Source: Pseudomonas protegens (lineage in GTDB: Bacteria; Pseudomonadota; Gammaproteobacteria; Pseudomonadales; Pseudomonadaceae). From it: a stretch of 64,000 bases of DNA. The notes beneath the pieces are model-generated. The model was not told the DNA's origin. It saw nothing but the letters and a program-made list of their open reading frames with translations, and searched no databases. This document shows, one piece after another, positions 54,898 through 62,120 of the stretch. Numbering within the stretch: position 1 is the stretch's first letter; every line of letters starts with the position of its first letter. The position numbers and the translations under genes were made by a program. The stretch lies in contig NZ_CP031396.1 of NCBI RefSeq assembly GCF_003363755.1, positions 2,884,501 through 2,948,500 on the forward strand, given 5' to 3'.

Positions 54898-55326
54898 TCA
54901 GACCGATGGAGTCATGCAGGCCGCATTCAGCAGGCCGACACCGACAGACACCGAAGCCACCAGGATCGCCGCGGAATTTTCCTGGTTGGCGATGCGCTGG
55001 GACAGGCCCTTGAGGGTCAGGCTGACCACCAGGAACGTGAGCAATTGCACCACCGCGGCAATGCCGGCCCAGAGCAGGAAGTCTATGATCGAGATGGAAT
55101 GGGAAATCGCGCTGGCCACCGGAATGGCAAAGCCCAGCAAGGCGCCGGACAAGGCGATTGACGCCGCACTGTTGCCCTGGCGGATCAGGGCGAATTCGTT
55201 ATAGGGGGTCAGGCGCGTGTAGATGAACGCGTAGAGGGCAAACACCAGGGCAGCGCCCAGCATGTAGAGCATGAAACCGAGCACCGCGTCGGCGGGCAGA
55301 GACATCTTCAGTGCATCCATGAACAT
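54898..55326 (-). CDS. DUF350 membrane protein (YjfL type)
   Basis: 142 residues with four transmembrane helices in two repeats (~14-35, ~54-75, ~80-102, ~118-138): LGFMLYMLGAALVFALYAFIY and AASIALSGALLGFAIPVASAI. DUF350 proteins have unknown function. The three genes DUF350, DUF1190, ATP-grasp read in this order on one strand, as in E. coli yjfL-yjfM-yjfC. ATG 55326 follows AAGGAAGC. Confidence 0.88.
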   Translation of the reverse strand: MFMDALKMSLPADAVLGFMLYMLGAALVFALYAFIYTRLTPYNEFALIRQGNSAASIALSGALLGFAIPVASAISHSISIIDFLLWAGIAAVVQLLTFLVVSLTLKGLSQRIANQENSAAILVASVSVGVGLLNAACMTPSV

Positions 55327-55464
55327 CGCGTTCAAGCTTCCTTGGAAAACGGGGCGCGAGATATAGCACAGGCCCGATTCGGCGAAAACTCCGGGAAAGG
55401 TAAAGACCACTGTTTCAGGAATCAGGGGAAGCCCCGGCGCGCCAGGCGCCGGAGCCGGAGCGCG

Positions 55465-56028
55465 TTACTTGGCCACGCCCCAGATGCCGCCCAGGCTTTG
55501 CAGCAGGGAACCGCCAACGCCCTGCTGGCCCAGGTACTGCAGGATCAGCGGGGCAAACTGGCCGATCATGCCGCTGTCCATGCCCAGGGCGCCAAAGGCG
55601 TTGTTCAGGTCTTGAGTGTCCTTGACGTTGCCCAGGGCGCTGCCCAGGCCGGCGCTGTTGCCGGAAGACTGGCCGAGCAGGCCGCTCAAGGCGCCCAGGC
55701 TGCCCAGGGCGTTGCTACCCGAGAGCTGGTCCAGGCCCGGTACGCTTTGGCTCAGTTGCGAATAGTCGGTGCTGCTGAGTTGATTCTTCGCCAGGCCGAG
55801 CATGGCGCCGGTGCCACCGATGGCCTGCTCAGGGGTGACATTGAGTTGCGCCAGGGTGCCCAGCAGGCCGGCGGTCTGGGAAGTCGGCGCGGCGGCAGCG
55901 GCCTTGTCGCCGCCCTGCATGCCGGCAATGGCGTTGGCCGCATCGCTCAAGCTGAAACCGCCGGCCAACGCCGAACCGGCTGCCAGGGTCATCAGGGTAG
56001 CCAGGGCAAAACCGCGTGGAATATTCAT
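55465..56028 (-). CDS. DUF2780 exported protein (VcgC/VcgE type)
   Basis: 187 residues. Signal peptide (~1-22, SALAGG). Rest is low-complexity rich in Gly, Ser, Leu, Ala, Gln with repeated Leu-Gly segments (GLLGTLAQLNVTPEQAIGGTGAMLGLAKN and SGSNALGSLGALSGLLGQ). The DUF2780 family is secreted/periplasmic with unknown function. Divergent from the ECF sigma gene; could be its target but I see no shared promoter motif. Confidence 0.85.
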   Translation of the reverse strand: MNIPRGFALATLMTLAAGSALAGGFSLSDAANAIAGMQGGDKAAAAAPTSQTAGLLGTLAQLNVTPEQAIGGTGAMLGLAKNQLSSTDYSQLSQSVPGLDQLSGSNALGSLGALSGLLGQSSGNSAGLGSALGNVKDTQDLNNAFGALGMDSGMIGQFAPLILQYLGQQGVGGSLLQSLGGIWGVAK

Positions 56029-56309
56029 CGAAACAACCTCATGGGGCGGGAAACCGTCCGGACTCGGGCGGCGGGAAACCAGTGTTTTGACTGAAACCCC
56101 AGGCGAATGTTCCAGCGCCTGCCCTGCCGTCCGGCGCCTGCATCCAGCTGCGCTGCTGCTGCGTATATCGTCCACAAGCGCCACCTTCGGGCTCCGGCAT
56201 GAGGCAGCAGGACGTGAATGGAACAACCACCCACCCTGGACTAATCTCTGGCTGCGTCAGTCGGCGCTTGTCGCTGGCCCTTGTCCCAGTTCCTGTCAGG
56301 AGAATCGCC

Positions 56310-56858
56310 ATCTCGAGCCTCGACACCGATCAGCTGCGGCACCTGCTGGCCCAGTGTTCACTGGGTGATCGCCGGGCCTTCGAAACCCTCTATCGCATGG
56401 TTGCCCCGCGCCTGCATGGCGTCGCCCTGCGCTTCATGGGCCGTCGCGATCTGGCCGAGGAAGTGCTGCAGGAAAGCTTCGTGCGCATCTGGAACAACGC
56501 CGTGCGCTACCAGCCGCACCTGTCCGCGCCCCTGACCTGGATGGTCAACATCACCCGCAACCAGGCCATCGACCAGTTGCGCAAACAGCGCGAACGGCCC
56601 CTGGGCGAACTCGAAGAACAACAGCTGGAGGATCAAAGCCCTTCGGCCCACGACCAACTGGAAAGCGCCCGCGCCGCCCGGGCCCTGAACCGCTGCCTGG
56701 ACAGCCTCGACGGCATGCAACGCCAATCCATCACCGTGGCCTACTTCCAGGGCCTGTCCTGCTCGGAGCTGGCCGAACACCTGGCCGCGCCCCTGGGCTC
56801 GGTCAAATCCTGGATTCGTCGGGGCATGGAACGCCTGCGCCGGTGCCTTGAATCATGA
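56310..56858 (+). CDS. ECF-family RNA polymerase sigma factor (with possible ATC start)
   Basis: About 182 residues from the proposed start. Region 2 (FETLYRMVAPRLHGVALRFMGRRDLAEEVLQESFVRIW, ~22-59) and region 4 (QSITVAYFQGLSCSELAEHLAAPLGSVKSWIRRGMERL) are clear; the following gene is its anti-sigma (RskA type). No ATG, GTG or TTG lies in the usual window: the best ribosome site (AGGAG, 56298-56302) is 7 nt before an in-frame ATC at 56310. Alternatives in frame are TTG 56268 and ATG 56199, both with weak ribosome sites. Confidence 0.8.
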   Translation: MSSLDTDQLRHLLAQCSLGDRRAFETLYRMVAPRLHGVALRFMGRRDLAEEVLQESFVRIWNNAVRYQPHLSAPLTWMVNITRNQAIDQLRKQRERPLGELEEQQLEDQSPSAHDQLESARAARALNRCLDSLDGMQRQSITVAYFQGLSCSELAEHLAAPLGSVKSWIRRGMERLRRCLES

Positions 56859-57529
56859 ACTATCGAACCCCTGAACGCCGCCGCGCCCTGGCCGCCGACT
56901 ACGCCATCGGCCTGATGCAGGGCGCCGCCCGCCGGCGCTTCGAAATGCTCCTGCTGGACGACCCGGCGCTGCGCGAAGAACTGGCGCAGTGGCAGGAAAG
57001 CCTCGCCAGCCTGACCGAAGCCCTGCCTGAAGCCGCGGTGCCGGAACGGGTCTGGGCGGGCATCCAGGCACGCATCGAACCGCAAGTGCTGCACGTACCG
57101 CAGAAGAAACCGCTGTGGATGCGCCTGCGCCTGGCGCTTGCCGCCTGCGCCGTGCTGGCGACCCTGTACATCGGCTTTATCCAGCAGAGCGACCAGGTGC
57201 GCTACAGCGCCACCCTGCTCAGCGCCGACCAGCAACCGGCCCTGCGGATCAAGGCCCATGCCCAGTACCTGCAAGTCGAACCCCTGACCCTGGCGGCCAT
57301 CGGCCTGGACCGCAGCCTGGAACTCTGGGCGATCCCTGCCGACGGCCAGCCGATTTCCCTCGGCGTGGTGCCGGTCGGCGGCCAAGGCAAGATCAACCTG
57401 AGCCCGGCCCAGCGCGAACTGCTGGGCACCCCGATCGCCCTCGCGGTGAGCCTGGAACCCCACGGCGGCTCACCTACTGGGCAACCCACCGGGCCGGTGT
57501 TGTACCAGGGGCAATTGGCGGCGCTGTAA
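56855..57529 (+). CDS. RskA-type anti-sigma factor
   Basis: 224 residues. Cytoplasmic zinc-free anti-sigma region (~1-80, ALAADYAIGLMQGAARRRFEMLLLDDPALREELAQW), one transmembrane helix (~92-110) and an RskA periplasmic domain (~115-220, LQVEPLTLAAIGLDRSLELWAIP). Overlaps the sigma gene by 4 nt (ATGA), so it is co-translated. It should hold the sigma factor until a periplasmic signal. Confidence 0.87.
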   Translation: MNYRTPERRRALAADYAIGLMQGAARRRFEMLLLDDPALREELAQWQESLASLTEALPEAAVPERVWAGIQARIEPQVLHVPQKKPLWMRLRLALAACAVLATLYIGFIQQSDQVRYSATLLSADQQPALRIKAHAQYLQVEPLTLAAIGLDRSLELWAIPADGQPISLGVVPVGGQGKINLSPAQRELLGTPIALAVSLEPHGGSPTGQPTGPVLYQGQLAAL

Positions 57530-57544
57530 CAGGCACCTGCTACC

Positions 57545-57567
57545 GCAGGAACGGGCTTGCCCGCGAA
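57545..57567. repeat. REP element
   Basis: GCAGGAACGGGCTTGCCCGC then GAA, single unit 16 bases past the anti-sigma stop. Confidence 0.87.
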
Positions 57568-57680
57568 CGCCGTCAGGGTAAACTCCGCGCCCAGGCCCTC
57601 CCGCCGCGTCCTTGCAGGCAGGCCCTTGCCTGCCATGCAAGCCCCCGCCTCGCCTGGCGCCATCAACAGAACGGACTCTT

Positions 57681-58244
57681 ATGAAAGCTGCGCTCTACAG
57701 CGGCCTGCTGCTGGCCCTGGCAATCGCCGTCTTGCTCTGGCGAATCGGCACCCCGGTCGATAGCAGCCAATGCGCCGACACGGCCCCGGGCCCCCTGAGC
57801 GGCTTTATCCGCCAGCACTTCAGCGACCGCCAGGGAGCCGACTGGCGCGACGACGGCAGCGCCTTGGGCATTCTTGGCGTTGCCGAGGCCCAGCCGTTCG
57901 CCCGCCAACCCGAGCGTTACTACTGCGAAGCCCTGAACCTGCTGCAGGACCCACAGCGAACCCAGACCGAAAAGGTGCACACCACGGCCCTGATGCTGTC
58001 CCTGCCACTCGACTACTACCTGGACCTCATGGACCGCAGCCACCAGCTGTATCAGCGCGGGGCCATGGACCGCCCCGTCCTGACCCTGGTGCTGATACCA
58101 AGAGGCACGGCGCTGAACTACTGGTGGCTGCCCCAGTGGCGCTCACGCTTCCAGCGGGATGCGCCAGGCATCCTGGCCGAGACCGACATAAAGGAAATCC
58201 TGAGAGGCGAACACTGGTTCGACTACCCGGGCAGGGGCTATTGA
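57681..58244 (+). CDS. Predicted exported/anchored protein of unknown function
   Basis: 187 residues with an N-terminal hydrophobic segment (~4-22, LYSGLLLALAIAVLLWRIG) that is a signal anchor. Remaining region is soluble with FIRQHFSDRQGADWRDDGSALGILGVAEAQPFA and YYCEALNLLQDPQRTQTEKV; two cysteines. No family recognised. Start ATG 57681. Lies between the sigma/anti-sigma pair and the DUF3077 leader. Confidence 0.72.
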   Translation: MKAALYSGLLLALAIAVLLWRIGTPVDSSQCADTAPGPLSGFIRQHFSDRQGADWRDDGSALGILGVAEAQPFARQPERYYCEALNLLQDPQRTQTEKVHTTALMLSLPLDYYLDLMDRSHQLYQRGAMDRPVLTLVLIPRGTALNYWWLPQWRSRFQRDAPGILAETDIKEILRGEHWFDYPGRGY

Positions 58245-58319
58245 CTCACCATCCGCAACCGTTACCGAGCACTCGCCGAACAACCGACAACTCCTGCAAG
58301 ACATCCACCCCCCAACGCC

Positions 58320-58349
58320 TTGCTGCCTCACGCACCGGCGGCTTATAGT
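58320..58349 (+). promoter_or_regulatory. Candidate promoter for the DUF3077 leader
   Basis: TTGCTG (58320-58325), 18-nt spacer, TATAGT (58344-58349): a plausible sigma-70 promoter. The -10 sits in the 8-nt loop of a perfect dyad ACCGGCGG/CCGCCGGT (58334-58341 / 58350-58357), which would suit an operator. Confidence 0.5.
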
Positions 58350-58550
58350 CCGCCGGTCGCTCAAATAGCGACCGGGTTTGGCGACCCGATGAACTTCGGT
58401 CAGAAGCGTCTTGCTTTGCTGGCAGGATGTTCTGCACCCGCAACGTTGCCGTTATGGCAGCTGTGCGTGGGAGACCTTCGGGTCTGCCGGTTCCGCAAGT
58501 TCCCGGTTCGCCAACCTGCGTACAGCTGCCACCCATCGTTTGGCGACGAA
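58334..58550 (+). ncRNA. Highly structured 5' leader upstream of the DUF3077 gene
   Basis: Perfect or near-perfect stems in series: CCGGTCGCT/AGCGACCGG (58353-58361, 58367-58375, CAAAT loop); CGGGT-TTGGCG-ACCCG (58373-58388); a long-range pair GGCAGCTGT/ACAGCTGCC (58456-58464, 58522-58530); AGACC-TTCG-GGTCT inside it (58472-58485); and TCGT-TTGGCG-ACGA (58536-58549). Two hairpins share the TTGGCG loop on different stems. About 38 nt later the DUF3077 ATG follows. An ORF of 96 codons (58389-58676) also crosses this region. Whether it is RNA or protein-coding is discussed in the findings. Confidence 0.6.
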
Positions 58551-58587
58551 TCCGTGGCGGTTCTCACTGAACTGCGGAGAACTTTCC

Positions 58588-58860
58588 ATGAACCGTTACA
58601 TGCCGATCACCGGCCACGACTGCAACATTCCCTCTCTACTGATCGATACCCAGGCACCGCTGGATGTGCTCCATGAAGCCGCCGCCTTCCGTATCCGTGC
58701 CGTGACCCAGGTCCTGGAGCAACTGGCCTTGAGCGATGCGCTGGGCAAGGACCCGGTACTGGTCCAGGAGTTGGCCCAGCTCTGCGCCATTCCCCTGCGC
58801 GATGGCTGCGACCTGATGGATGTGCTGGGACGGCGCTTGCGCGCCACGCTGATCGCCTGA
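58588..58860 (+). CDS. DUF3077-family small protein
   Basis: 90 residues, no membrane segment. Conserved-looking core: ALDVLHEAAAFRIRAVTQVLEQ-like DVLHEAAAFRIRAVTQVLEQ (~26-45), a cluster of short helices ending LRATLIA. DUF3077 proteins are Pseudomonas-specific, of unknown function. GGAGA lies 8 nt before the ATG, and the leader above precedes it. Followed by two hairpins. Confidence 0.75.
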   Translation: MNRYMPITGHDCNIPSLLIDTQAPLDVLHEAAAFRIRAVTQVLEQLALSDALGKDPVLVQELAQLCAIPLRDGCDLMDVLGRRLRATLIA

Positions 58861-58875
58861 CTGCAACCGCTGGAT

Positions 58876-58903
58876 GTGGCGAGGGAGCTTGCTCCCTCGC
58901 CAC
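58876..58903. repeat. Perfect 13-bp REP-like hairpin
   Basis: GTGGCGAGGGAGC-TT-GCTCCCTCGCCAC, 16 bases past the DUF3077 stop. Same class as the element at 40843-40871. Confidence 0.85.
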
Positions 58904-58906
58904 AGA

Positions 58907-58945
58907 AAAAACGCCGCGTTCTCGGCAAGAGAAGGCGGCGTTTTT
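58907..58945. terminator. Bidirectional terminator
   Basis: AAAAACGCCGC (58907-58917) pairs with GCGGCGTTTTT (58935-58945), with an inner TTCTC-GGCAA-GAGAA hairpin stacked inside. T-tract on both strands: serves the DUF3077 gene rightward and fdhA leftward. Confidence 0.88.
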
Positions 58946-58982
58946 CGTTATTGGCAGGCTTCAAGCCAAAGGCTGACGGTCC

Positions 58983-60182
58983 TCAGGCAGCGCTGAACAG
59001 CTTGTGCGGGTCGATGACGAATTTCTTCGGCACGCCGGCATCGAACTCGCCATAGCCGCGCGGTGCGTCGTCGAGGCTGATGACTTGCACGCCCACCACT
59101 TCGGCGATGTTGATGCGGTCCCACATGATGGCCTGCATCAGTTGGCGGTTGTACTTCATCACCGGGGTCTGGCCGGTGTGGAAGCTGTGGGACTTGGCCC
59201 AGCCCAGGCCGAAGCGGATGCTCAGGCTGCCCATCTTCGCCGCGGCGTCCACCGCGCCCGGGTCTTCGGTGACGTACAGTCCGGGAATACCGATCTTGCC
59301 CGCTACGCGTACCACGCCCATCAGCGAGTTGAGCACGGTGGCCGGGGCCTCGTGCTGGGCACCGGCATGGCCGTGGCCACGGGCTTCGAAGCCCACGGCG
59401 TCCACCGCGCAATCAACTTCCGGCTCGCCCAGCAGGGCGGCGATCTGTTCGTGCAGCGGGGTGTCCTTGGACAGGTCGGCAATTTCAAACCCCTGGGCCT
59501 TGGCGTGGGCCAGGCGCACCGGGTTGACGTCGCCGACGATCACCACCGCCGCCCCCAACAGGCGCGCAGACGCAGCGGCTGCCAGGCCGACCGGGCCGGC
59601 ACCGGCGATGTAGACGCTGCTGCCCGGGCCAACGCCGGCGGTGACGGCGCCGTGATAACCGGTGGGCAGGATGTCGGAGAGGCAGGTCAGGTCGCGGATC
59701 TTCTCCATGGCCTTGTCGCGATCCGGCAGTTTCAGCAGGTTGAAGTCGGCGTAAGGCACCAGCACGTACTCGGCCTGGCCACCGGTCCAGTCGCCCATGT
59801 CGACGTAGCCGTAGGCGCCACCAGCGCGGGCCGGGTTGACGGTCAGGCAGACCCCGGTGTGCTGTTCCTTACAGGAACGGCAGCGCCCGCACGCGACGTT
59901 GAACGGCACCGACACCAGGTCACCGATCTTCAGGTTCTCGACGTCGCTGCCCTTCTCGATCACTTCGCCAGTGATTTCATGACCCAGGACCAGGCCGACC
60001 TGGGCGGTGGTACGGCCGCGGACCATGTGTTGGTCCGAGCCGCAGATGTTGGTGGAGACTACGCGCAGGATGACGCCGTGCTCGATCTTCCTGCCGCGCG
60101 GGTCCTGCATTTTTGGATAGTCGATTTTCTGTACCTCGACCTTGCCGCTGCCCAGATACACGACACCACGATTACCAGACAT
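58983..60182 (-). CDS. fdhA: Glutathione-independent formaldehyde dehydrogenase
   Basis: 399 residues, the P. putida PFDH length. Oxidises formaldehyde to formate with tightly bound NAD. Catalytic zinc ligands: C47 (TNICGSDQH), H68 (GLVLGHEITGE). Structural zinc cysteines are in CGRCRSCKEQHTGVC (~98-112). Rossmann motif IAGAGPVGLAAAA (~192-204). Sarcosine demethylation by the neighbouring sox genes releases formaldehyde, so it belongs to that pathway. Reads leftward with purU and soxG/A. Confidence 0.95.
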   Translation of the reverse strand: MSGNRGVVYLGSGKVEVQKIDYPKMQDPRGRKIEHGVILRVVSTNICGSDQHMVRGRTTAQVGLVLGHEITGEVIEKGSDVENLKIGDLVSVPFNVACGRCRSCKEQHTGVCLTVNPARAGGAYGYVDMGDWTGGQAEYVLVPYADFNLLKLPDRDKAMEKIRDLTCLSDILPTGYHGAVTAGVGPGSSVYIAGAGPVGLAAAASARLLGAAVVIVGDVNPVRLAHAKAQGFEIADLSKDTPLHEQIAALLGEPEVDCAVDAVGFEARGHGHAGAQHEAPATVLNSLMGVVRVAGKIGIPGLYVTEDPGAVDAAAKMGSLSIRFGLGWAKSHSFHTGQTPVMKYNRQLMQAIMWDRINIAEVVGVQVISLDDAPRGYGEFDAGVPKKFVIDPHKLFSAA

Positions 60183-60304
60183 GCTTTCACCTCGCTGTTG
60201 TTGTTATGGAACCGCGTTACCCAAAGGGGGAAACACGTGGATTGCTCGGGTACGGATGCTGTTTCGTTTTCAAAATCGTTTTCACGCAAACAGGCGCAAC
60301 GCCT

Positions 60305-60327
60305 GTAGGAGCGAGCTTGCTCGCGAA
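60305..60327. repeat. REP element
   Basis: GTAGGAGCGAGCTTGCTCGC then GAA between fdhA and purU. Confidence 0.88.
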
Positions 60328-60353
60328 GGGCTGCGCAGCAGCCCCAAGAATCA

Positions 60354-61211
60354 TCAGAGCACCACCGTGCGGTTGCCGTTCAAGAACACCCGCCGCTCGA
60401 TGTGGTAGCCCACTGCCCGGGCCAGGGTCAGGCCCTCGATGTCGCGACCCTTGGCGATCAGGTCTTCAGGGTAGTAACTGTGGTCCACCACCTCCACGCC
60501 CTGGGCGATGATCGGGCCTTCGTCCAGGTCGTTGTTGATGTAGTGCGCGGTGGCGCCCACCAGTTTCACACCCTTGTTGTAGGCCTGGTGATAAGGCTTG
60601 GCGCCCTTGAAGCCCGGCAGCAGCGAGTGGTGGATATTGATCGCCTTGCCATCGAGCTTGCGGCACAGCTCCGGCGACAGCACTTGCATGTAGCGGGCAA
60701 GGATCACCAGTTCGGCGCCGGAGTCCTCGATCACCTGCCACACCTGACGCTCCTGGGACGGCTTGTCGTTGGGGTCGAGGGGGAAGTGGTGGTAGGGAAT
60801 CTGGTGCCAGTCGGCCAGGGGCTTGAGGTCCGGGTGGTTGGACACCACCGCCACCACGTCCATGGGCAACTGGCCGATGCGCTGACGATAGAGCAGGTCG
60901 TTGAGGCAGTGATCGGCCTTGGAGACCATGATCACCACCTTCGGCCGATAGTGCGGTGCGGTCAGTTCGAAGTTCATCGCGAAGGCTTTGGCGCGCTCGG
61001 CCAGGCCCTGGCGAAAGCCCTGTTCGTCGAGGCCGTCGGGCTGGCGAAATTCCACGCGGATGAAGAAGCGACCCGAGAGCCGGTCATCGAAGGAGTGGTG
61101 CTCGGTGACGTAGCAACCCTGCTCGAACAGAAAGCGGGTCACCGCGTCCACCGTGCCGAGCACGCTGGGGCAGTCGGCGGTGAGAATCCATGTATCGGGG
61201 GCGCGGCTCAT
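60354..61211 (-). CDS. purU: Formyltetrahydrofolate deformylase PurU
   Basis: 285 residues. Hydrolyses 10-formyl-THF to THF and formate, which recycles folate loaded with C1 units from sarcosine. ACT-like N-terminus (WILTADCPSVLGTVDAVTRFLFEQGC) and formyltransferase domain with LARYMQVLSPELC, NIHHSLLPGFKGAKPYHQA and TAHYINNDLDEGPII (N, H and D of the catalytic triad). The start ATG at 61211 drops nine residues of a longer frame. Position next to the sox genes fits a pseudomonad sarcosine locus. Confidence 0.95.
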   Translation of the reverse strand: MSRAPDTWILTADCPSVLGTVDAVTRFLFEQGCYVTEHHSFDDRLSGRFFIRVEFRQPDGLDEQGFRQGLAERAKAFAMNFELTAPHYRPKVVIMVSKADHCLNDLLYRQRIGQLPMDVVAVVSNHPDLKPLADWHQIPYHHFPLDPNDKPSQERQVWQVIEDSGAELVILARYMQVLSPELCRKLDGKAINIHHSLLPGFKGAKPYHQAYNKGVKLVGATAHYINNDLDEGPIIAQGVEVVDHSYYPEDLIAKGRDIEGLTLARAVGYHIERRVFLNGNRTVVL

Positions 61212-61239
61212 CAGATGGGCTCCTGTTGACGAAAGCACT

Positions 61240-61318
61240 GTAGCCGCTGCCGAAGGCTGCGCTCGGCCCCGCAGGGGGCGGCTCTTCGAGCCTTGTCGCA
61301 GCCCGCGGCAGCGGCCAC
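61240..61318. repeat. REP-type doublet (GTAGCCGCTGCCG class)
   Basis: GTAGCCGCTGCCGAAGGCTG then CG (61240-61261) and its inverted relative CGCAGCCCGCGGCAGCGGCC then AC (61297-61318). A second family of palindromes, different from the GTAGGAGC units, also seen between soxG and soxA. Confidence 0.85.
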
Positions 61319-61329
61319 AGGATTAGGGT

Positions 61330-61962
61330 TCAGGCCTGCACGCTCAGGCCATATTCAGCGGCGGCATCCTGCAGCCACATCCACCAGTAATCGGAGAAGC
61401 TGCGGCGTACCAGCAGCTCCCAGGTGTCTTCGCCGGTGCGGCGGATCACCAGTTGCGACTTGGCGAACACCGTGCCCACCGCCTTGCCCACCGGGAAGTT
61501 GTTGGGGTGCACGTCGTAGCTGGTGGACTTCATCAGCACCTGGCGCACGTTGGGGCCGGACAGTTCGAGGATCTGCTGGCCGCCGCTGACGTTGACGATC
61601 TGGATATGCAGGTCGCCCAGGGCAGCCCGCAGGTTCTGCTCGGCGGCGAATTCTTCACCGCTGGGCACGATCAGCAGCCACTCATCCGGGCCCAGCCATT
61701 GCAGGCTGCTCTCGCCCTTGACCACCACGCTCAGGGCGCCCGGCAATTCGATGCCCAGGGCCTTGTGCACCCCGGCGGCGAAGGCCGGGTCGTGGCCGTC
61801 GCCACGGATCGTCAGGTGACCGAGGAGTTTTTTCTCGCGCAGGATCACACCGGCGTTCTTGCGGCCCTTGCCCACCAGGCTCGGCAGGTCGGCGTGGTGC
61901 AGGGGCGACTCGGCCTTGGCCCCGGTGGTGGGGCGCTGTTGGTAAACGTTGACTGCGGTCAT
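61330..61962 (-). CDS. soxG: Sarcosine oxidase gamma subunit
   Basis: 210 residues, family length for SoxG. Small subunit of heterotetrameric sarcosine oxidase (with SoxB, D, A): sarcosine + O2 + THF to glycine, H2O2 and 5,10-methylene-THF. Folds like a GcvT-related domain: QWLGPDEWLLI (~90-100) and RRSFSDYWWMWLQDAA near the C-terminus. Downstream of soxA by 158 bases that hold a REP pair. Same strand as purU and fdhA. Confidence 0.93.
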   Translation of the reverse strand: MTAVNVYQQRPTTGAKAESPLHHADLPSLVGKGRKNAGVILREKKLLGHLTIRGDGHDPAFAAGVHKALGIELPGALSVVVKGESSLQWLGPDEWLLIVPSGEEFAAEQNLRAALGDLHIQIVNVSGGQQILELSGPNVRQVLMKSTSYDVHPNNFPVGKAVGTVFAKSQLVIRRTGEDTWELLVRRSFSDYWWMWLQDAAAEYGLSVQA

Positions 61963-61997
61963 GGAGCACCTGTCCTTTATTCTGTGGTCCGGTTCCG

Positions 61998-62099
61998 GTT
62001 GCCGCTGCCAGGGGCTGCGGTCGCTTGGGAACCGGGCGCAAGGTTTTGCCTCCCGGGCAGGTCCTGCGGACCTTGGCGCAGCCTGCGGCAGCGGCTACA
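61998..62099. repeat. REP-type doublet inside the sox operon
   Basis: TTGCCGCTGCCAGGGGCTGCG (61999 on) and GCAGCCTGCGGCAGCGGCTA then C (to 62098), inverted, with CCGGGCGCAAGG/CCCGGGCAGG-like arms between. It separates soxG from soxA within the operon and could stabilise the longer upstream message. Confidence 0.8.
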
Positions 62100-62120
62100 G
62101 GGTGCGTGCCCGGGTTCATG

